Of a DNA stretch of 64,000 nucleotides, positions 60,501 through 64,000 are shown in pieces. The translations under genes were made by a program, and so were the position numbers. This stretch comes from JAFMDF01 sp965277445. GTDB lineage: Bacteria; Bacteroidota; Bacteroidia; Chitinophagales; Saprospiraceae. The stretch is taken from positions 186,001 to 250,000 of the forward strand of contig CBDICY010000016.1 in assembly GCA_965277445.1 (NCBI GenBank). Reading direction: 5' to 3'. How positions within the stretch are numbered: the first letter of the stretch is position 1; each line of letters starts with the position of its first letter. Under the pieces are notes generated by a model, which saw only the letters and a list, made by a program, of their open reading frames with translations, was not told the DNA's origin and made no database searches.

Positions 60501-62043
60501 GAGTGATAATACATTTACTTTGACCGAAGGGCAGGTAAGATACTTACAGAACAGAGAATTATATATCAATATCCATACAACTGTTTTTGCAAGTGGAGAG
60601 TTAAGAGGACAATTATTACCTCCAGCAGATGCTTATTACCAAGCGAATTTATTAGGAATCAACGAAGTACCAGCCAATGGATCTGACGCAACGGGTAATG
60701 TTTTATTAGAATTGAGAGGCAATGAGTTAATAGCAACAGGTGCTTTCGAAGGATTTACTAGTGAAGTAGCGACAGATTTAGCAGGAGGTGGTCACATTCA
60801 CCGAGGATTTGCAGGAAGAAATGGAGACATTGCATTGATTTTTGATATTACATTGGATGATGATAATAAAGGTGGACGTTTAGAAGCAGCTAATAATACT
60901 TTTACACTAACACCAAGCCAGTTGACGTACTTGAAGCAACAAGAATTATACATCAATTTCCATTCTCAAGACAATCGCCCAGGAGAGGTAAGAGGACAAA
61001 TTGCGCCATTAGGAGCAACTTACTTTGTAGCGAACTTAGAAGGCGAGCAAGAAGTACCCGCGATTAATGTTTCTTCTGATGGACGAGTTCATGTCACCTA
61101 TGATGGTCAAAACACGATCTATGTGAGTGGAACTTTCAACAACTTAGAAGGAAACTTAAACACAGAATTAGCAGGAGGTGGACACATTCACCTTGGTGCA
61201 AAAGGCGAAAATGGACCAGTTGTTTTCCCATTAAATATTCGTTTAGCAGCAGATAAGCGAAATGGAGAATTCTTACCACAAAACAACAAGTTTGTTTTAA
61301 ATAGAGACCAATTAGCTGCCTTATTTACAGAAGGATTGTATGTAAATATTCACAGCCTAGTAAATGTACCAGGAGAAATTAGAGGCCAGATTGTTGGACA
61401 AACAATTGCGTCTTGTGGTAATCCACAATTAGCAGAAAATGTATGTCCTACACCAACTAATTTAAGCGCAACTAGTATAGATGCTAGAAGAACTAGATTA
61501 GATTGGGATAGAGTAGCAGGAGCTAGAAAATACGGTATTGAAATTAGATTTGCTGGAAAGAGCAGAATCCTTGCCAGAGCTAGAATCAGTAACAACCGAG
61601 TATTTGTATTTGCACCTTCTGGAAGAGATTATGAAGTAAGAATACAGACTATTTGTCAAGATGGAAGTGTTTCTGAATATACAGAGTGGTTGGCTTATTC
61701 TACGCCATCTAGTCTTAATGGAAGTGCACAAAGTAGAAACAGTACATCAATAGATACAGATGCTGAAATAATTAACATTGAAGACGAGCCAATTACTAAT
61801 GTTTCGGTTTATCCGAATCCTGTAAGTGATGTTTTAAATGTGGACTATCAAACAGTTTCTAATACAGCAGTATTAACAGTTTACCATGTTTCTGGTAAGC
61901 AAGTATTAGTCAAGAGATTAGGAGAGGATGAAGGTTACCATCGAGTAAATTTAGGTAATTTACCAGACGGTGCTTATATCTTAACTATTCAAGAAGCAGG
62001 GAAATTGCCGCATACAGAGCGAATCATTAAAGGCACAAGATAA
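57565..62043 (+). CDS. giant T9SS-secreted surface protein: LTD, three 229-aa repeats, three CHRD domains, Fn3-like
   Basis: This 1492-aa protein has a signal peptide (about 1-49, ending TTNAQ; an internal ATG at 57586 is an alternative start). Next is a lamin-tail-like domain (about 50-200; VIISEVFANGTFELRNTGNSTVNVSSYWICD). Three tandem 229-residue units (206-434, 435-663, 664-about 886) follow at an exact 687-bp period. Three CHRD domains come next (about 895-1020, 1021-1150, 1152-1275; AGG.HIH.G..G.NG pattern, ELYINIH), then an Fn3-like domain (about 1295-1385; PTPTNLSATSIDARRTRLDWD) and a type A sorting domain (about 1415-1492; VSVYPNPVSDVLNVDY, end IIKGTR). It is likely an exported surface or matrix protein; an active role is not evident. 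Confidence 0.93.
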   Translation: MPKIRLTMRLNYFVSYWKPGYVLSQRLSQSVQLFVLTLLLVFGYTTTNAQVIISEVFANGTFELRNTGNSTVNVSSYWICDFPDYRRLDQLTLECGDLNLAAGAEVVLTAPGLHETDDSELGLYTRNSFGDASALISYLEWGASGHQRAGLAIGNGIWDGNAASAFNSSQSLDRGGDGFAAADWTVNANPMACATGGDGGGEVPTCDVDGGTISTTDRTSICVDGIADPINVTVSGNPSGSNRGWVITDDQRNILALPAASPFDLDGAGPGTCFIYYIRYEDGLQGLAAGQNLNNLQGCWDLSNRIEVIRQTPDGGRVTTQGGMTEFTATAGNVMVPVTRTTEATALSYWYIITDDNDNILDFLNPGDASPTDNATLDLSGAPVGVCRIWGWSYRGEGDPIRGDNISTLTDGACETISDNFITVNRVAETGGNDCDVDGGTISTTDRTSICVDGIADPINVTVSGNPSGSNRGWVITDDQRNILALPAASPFDLDGAGPGTCFIYYIRYEDGLQGLAAGQNLNNLQGCWDLSNRIEVIRQTPDGGQVTLQSGGTIYTGTAGDIMVPVTRTTSATALSYWYIITDDNDNILDFFNPGDASPTDNATLDLSGAPVGVCRIWGWSYRGEGDPIRGDNISTLTDGACETISDNFVTVNRLADTGGDDCNVGGGTISTTDRTSICVDGIADPINVTVSGNPSGSNRGWVITDDQRNILALPAASPFDLDGAGPGTCFIYYIRYEDGLQGLAAGQNLNNLQGCWDLSNRIEVIRQTPDGGRVTLQNGGTEYTATAGNVMVPVTRTTSATALSYWYIITDDNDNILDFFNPGDASPTDNATLDLSAAPPGVCRIWGWSYRGEGDPIRGDNISTLTDGACETISTNFVRVVRQEADVPATPVRYTAQLTGSQEVCPKISTGYGSVEAVLTGNTLKVSGSFNNMIGNFDANVAGGAHIHFAPAGRNGAVELLLTTRPTADLKGGTFRASDNTFTLTEGQVRYLQNRELYINIHTTVFASGELRGQLLPPADAYYQANLLGINEVPANGSDATGNVLLELRGNELIATGAFEGFTSEVATDLAGGGHIHRGFAGRNGDIALIFDITLDDDNKGGRLEAANNTFTLTPSQLTYLKQQELYINFHSQDNRPGEVRGQIAPLGATYFVANLEGEQEVPAINVSSDGRVHVTYDGQNTIYVSGTFNNLEGNLNTELAGGGHIHLGAKGENGPVVFPLNIRLAADKRNGEFLPQNNKFVLNRDQLAALFTEGLYVNIHSLVNVPGEIRGQIVGQTIASCGNPQLAENVCPTPTNLSATSIDARRTRLDWDRVAGARKYGIEIRFAGKSRILARARISNNRVFVFAPSGRDYEVRIQTICQDGSVSEYTEWLAYSTPSSLNGSAQSRNSTSIDTDAEIINIEDEPITNVSVYPNPVSDVLNVDYQTVSNTAVLTVYHVSGKQVLVKRLGEDEGYHRVNLGNLPDGAYILTIQEAGKLPHTERIIKGTR

Positions 62044-62093
62044 GCTCCAGATCGAGTAATTACCTTCATACAATTAAACACGTTGTAAAACTT

Positions 62094-62130
62094 CCAGTTC
62101 TGGGCTTAGGCTCGGGGCTGGATTTTATTA
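62094..62130 (+). terminator. intrinsic terminator with G-U-rich stem
   Basis: CCAGTTCTGGGC (62094-62105), loop TTAG, GCTCGGGGCTGG (62110-62121). As RNA this is a 12-bp stem with four G-U pairs, followed by ATTTTATTA. It lies 51 bp after the giant gene's stop. The wobble pairs mean it is a good terminator only on the plus strand. Confidence 0.75.
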
Positions 62131-62196
62131 TTTCTAATTTTTGTTTAGTAGTAGAATGATTTACCTTGGTTTTTATTTTCCATTTAAATCGTCAAA

Positions 62197-62477
62197 ATGC
62201 TAACAGAGACTTCTTCCATTCGAGCGGCTATCAAAAATGCAGACACCATAACAGGGCTCTATTGAGATGGAAAGCGTATCAAAAAACGCAACTCCAAAAA
62301 TTAGTCATTAGCGGCTGTCCCGTTGAGACCTTACCAGAAAGTATTCAAGAGCTGAAAAATTTACGAGAAATTACTGCTTATAAAATAGCTCTGACGGATG
62401 AATCTGCGGAACAACTTTTTAATGCCATGCCTCAGTTACGTCGTTTTACCTATTCTGATAAATTTTTACGGCGATAA
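62197..62477 (+). pseudogene. decayed leucine-rich-repeat protein gene
   Basis: From the ATG at 62197 the frame reads MLTETSSIRAAIKNADTITGLY and then meets TGA (62263-62265); the following DGKRIKK stays in that frame. After the A6 tract near 62281 the plausible sequence continues one frame over: TQLQKLVISGCPVETLPESIQELKNLREITAYKIALTDESAEQLFNAMPQLRRFTYSDKF, a clear leucine-rich-repeat pattern. One stop and one frameshift suggest a pseudogene. An alternative is an intact 103-codon frame from 62166, but its first 40 residues look unlike protein. Sequencing error cannot be excluded. Confidence 0.45.
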
Positions 62478-62593
62478 TATACTGGTTGAGCTTATTTTCA
62501 AAAATGAGAATAGATACTTCCATCTAATGGAAGAAATGAATATCTTCGCTGTCCTTCTGAATAACTTTACTTTTGACTAGAGAAAAAATACAC

Positions 62594-64000
62594 ATGAAAA
62601 GAGGAACTTATCAAGAATTTAAACCTAAATACGATGCTTTATCTATTTTTGAAAAAGACATGCTTCAAGTGCTTGCCTTGATATTTGAAGAGGTGACGAT
62701 TGATATTTTCACGAAAGTGCTTAAAAAAGTAGGGATTGATGAAGTAAACGGAAAATTAATTACCGTTAGAAAAGTGCAAGAAATTGCAGAGCGAATGATT
62801 GCCAAGCGCTTTGTCAATTTTTCTGGTAGACGCAAATGTAGCATCCAAGAATATTATCGCCGCCATTTAGTGCAAGAAGCATTTTTTAGTAATCGCTGGA
62901 AAGCTACCGTCTTGGCTATCCGAGAACTGTATCCGATGGAAGAGACCTATTGGCGTGGACCTCGTTCTTATAAGACCTGTTTAAGGGAAATGCAGTTTGG
63001 GCTTTTAGCGAATAATCCTAATAAATATGTAAGCCTTAGAGCGACGGCTTTACATCGCTTTATAAAAGATGTAAAAATAACACCGCCAGAAGATTACTTC
63101 TTTTTTGACCCACTCAACAAGCCTTTCTTAAGACAACAACCCATTGGTTTTCAAACTACTTTACTTTATCAGGCGCTCTTTGGGAAAATTAATAATTTAC
63201 AACCAATTGATGAACTTTTGTCGTATTTAGTAGAAGAATCGACTAATAATCCAAAGCTAGAAGAATTTAAAAAATTCTTAGCAAATGGCTTGATTTTTCA
63301 AGGTAAATTAAAAGGTAATGAGCATCTTTTTGGCAATATAAGCAAACAAGCTTGGGTTACATTTCTGAGAGGAGATAATGAAAAAGCGATTACCTTATTC
63401 GAAGAAGATTTTAATCAATACAAAAAAACAACCCGTAAAAAGAAAATCTATCTGGAACACATTGCCGCTCCTCTTCATTTAGTAGCATTATTAAAATCCA
63501 ATCAACCGAGTCATTATGCAACTATTTTAAAGCATGCAAAAAATGCACAAGTAGAGGAAACTAAACCTGCTTTCAATTATTTGAGTGCGGTCGTTTACTA
63601 CTTGAAAAACGAAAATGAAAAAGCACATAAATTACTAGACACAGGATGTACTTCTAGTTTTGACTTAGTATTTCAAGCAATGGCGGGTTATTGGACAGAA
63701 GTAGAATTTGCAGATTACTACTTAAAATTACTGGATGAAAAATTTATGGCTGCCCAAAAAAGTGGACTGAAGTGGCTAGAACTAGAGTTTGCTAGTGTTC
63801 TTGCTAAAGTAGCCAAAAAAGCCTCACATAAAGAAGTTTATGCCAAGCGAGCCGCTGCCTTAGAAAAAGAAACAGGTATTCAAAGTATGATTACCGCAGT
63901 CAGAAAAGTAGAACAATGGGAGCGAGTCCTCCGTTCGTTGGAAGCAATGACAGGTGGTACAAAAGGAATGACCACCAAACAAGAAAATGAGGTAAGAATT
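62594..64000 (+). CDS. large protein, N-terminal part only (runs off window); possibly the N-terminal region of an SNF2-type helicase
   Basis: The frame starts MKRGTYQEFKPKYDALS at 62594 and stays open to the window end (469 residues visible). The visible part is helical and charged, with no signal peptide: EKDMLQVLALIFEEVTIDIFTKVLKK, TVRKVQEIAERMIAKRFVNFSGRRKCS, repeat-like segments around FLRGDNEKAITLFEEDF and KNENEKAHKLLDTG, and WERVLRSLEAMTGG close to the edge. From memory, this plan (helical TPR-like N-terminus, WE..L..LE segment) occurs ahead of the SNF2 helicase core in large Bacteroidota proteins. No helicase motif lies in the window, so the function is a guess. A possible -7 element TACTTTTG is at 62568-62575. 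Confidence 0.6.
   Translation, partial: MKRGTYQEFKPKYDALSIFEKDMLQVLALIFEEVTIDIFTKVLKKVGIDEVNGKLITVRKVQEIAERMIAKRFVNFSGRRKCSIQEYYRRHLVQEAFFSNRWKATVLAIRELYPMEETYWRGPRSYKTCLREMQFGLLANNPNKYVSLRATALHRFIKDVKITPPEDYFFFDPLNKPFLRQQPIGFQTTLLYQALFGKINNLQPIDELLSYLVEESTNNPKLEEFKKFLANGLIFQGKLKGNEHLFGNISKQAWVTFLRGDNEKAITLFEEDFNQYKKTTRKKKIYLEHIAAPLHLVALLKSNQPSHYATILKHAKNAQVEETKPAFNYLSAVVYYLKNENEKAHKLLDTGCTSSFDLVFQAMAGYWTEVEFADYYLKLLDEKFMAAQKSGLKWLELEFASVLAKVAKKASHKEVYAKRAAALEKETGIQSMITAVRKVEQWERVLRSLEAMTGGTKGMTTKQENEVRI

Noticed and set aside
1..64000. Prophage, integrative element, tRNA or rRNA genes
   Set aside because: No phage structural genes, integrase, transposase, or recognisable tRNA/rRNA sequence was found on reading either strand.

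Overview
The window looks like a chromosomal segment of a low-GC Bacteroidota, most likely of the Saprospirales/Lewinella type. The evidence is the C-terminal type IX secretion (T9SS) sorting domains on three secreted proteins, HYR, CHRD and GEVED modules on very large adhesin-like proteins, FtsX-like permeases of Bacteroidota type, a TonB-dependent receptor with an N-terminal carboxypeptidase-regulatory domain, and genes without Shine-Dalgarno sequences. The genus is inference. I see no rRNA, tRNA, CRISPR array, prophage or transposase gene.

Layout. 1-7.8 kb: end of a HEAT-repeat protein, a small lipoprotein, a prolyl oligopeptidase, a penicillin-binding-type serine hydrolase, a two-module SnoaL-like lipoprotein, an NHL-like lipoprotein and a PhyH dioxygenase. 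8-13.6 kb: two FtsX-type permeases around a Uma2-like protein. 13.6-18.9 kb: a PI-PLC-like lipoprotein, a DUF1801 protein, a membrane class III cyclase and a zinc-ribbon membrane protein. 19-24 kb: housekeeping genes (pyrF, Nfu, mrp, coaX) interrupted by an AT-rich, overlapping gene pair coding for an OLD/RecF-like ATPase and a Toprim-like protein, the best defence-system candidate here. 24-33 kb: an SGNH hydrolase, a tandem GNAT protein, a T9SS protein and a 1668-aa HYR/C-type-lectin/GEVED protein. 33.6-41.7 kb: a minus-strand cluster of TonB receptor, NicX/M29-like enzyme, two NCS1 permeases and PepD, which reads as an uptake and breakdown pathway for a nitrogenous compound. 41.8-52.2 kb: an unknown duplicated-module protein, a membrane LuxR regulator, DUF418 and DUF4407 proteins, a serine hydrolase and a tandem pair of S41 peptidases. 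52.6-54.5 kb: an AraC regulator flanked by helically phased iteron arrays, with a 76-aa orphan gene. 54.9-62 kb: an ECF sigma factor overlapping a transmembrane protein with a C-terminal beta-barrel, then a 1492-aa LTD/CHRD surface protein with three 229-aa repeats. 62.2-64 kb: a decayed leucine-rich-repeat gene and the start of a large protein cut by the window edge.

The most unusual signal is in the intergenic DNA. Nearly every gap carries a long hairpin or array, and many of these are degenerate tandem arrays with an exact 7-nt period (words such as ATTGAAA, ATTCATC, AAATCAT, GTTGCGG, GTTGTCC, GGTATCG), often present as two opposed arms forming 14-25 bp stems. They resemble in principle the heptanucleotide STRR repeats of cyanobacteria. 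Alongside them are other hairpin families (CTTGGAAAT type, ATCCGTG type, GGCGG type) and several MITE-like elements with terminal inverted repeats, including two 218-bp copies about 92% identical. All functional proposals for these repeats are inference.
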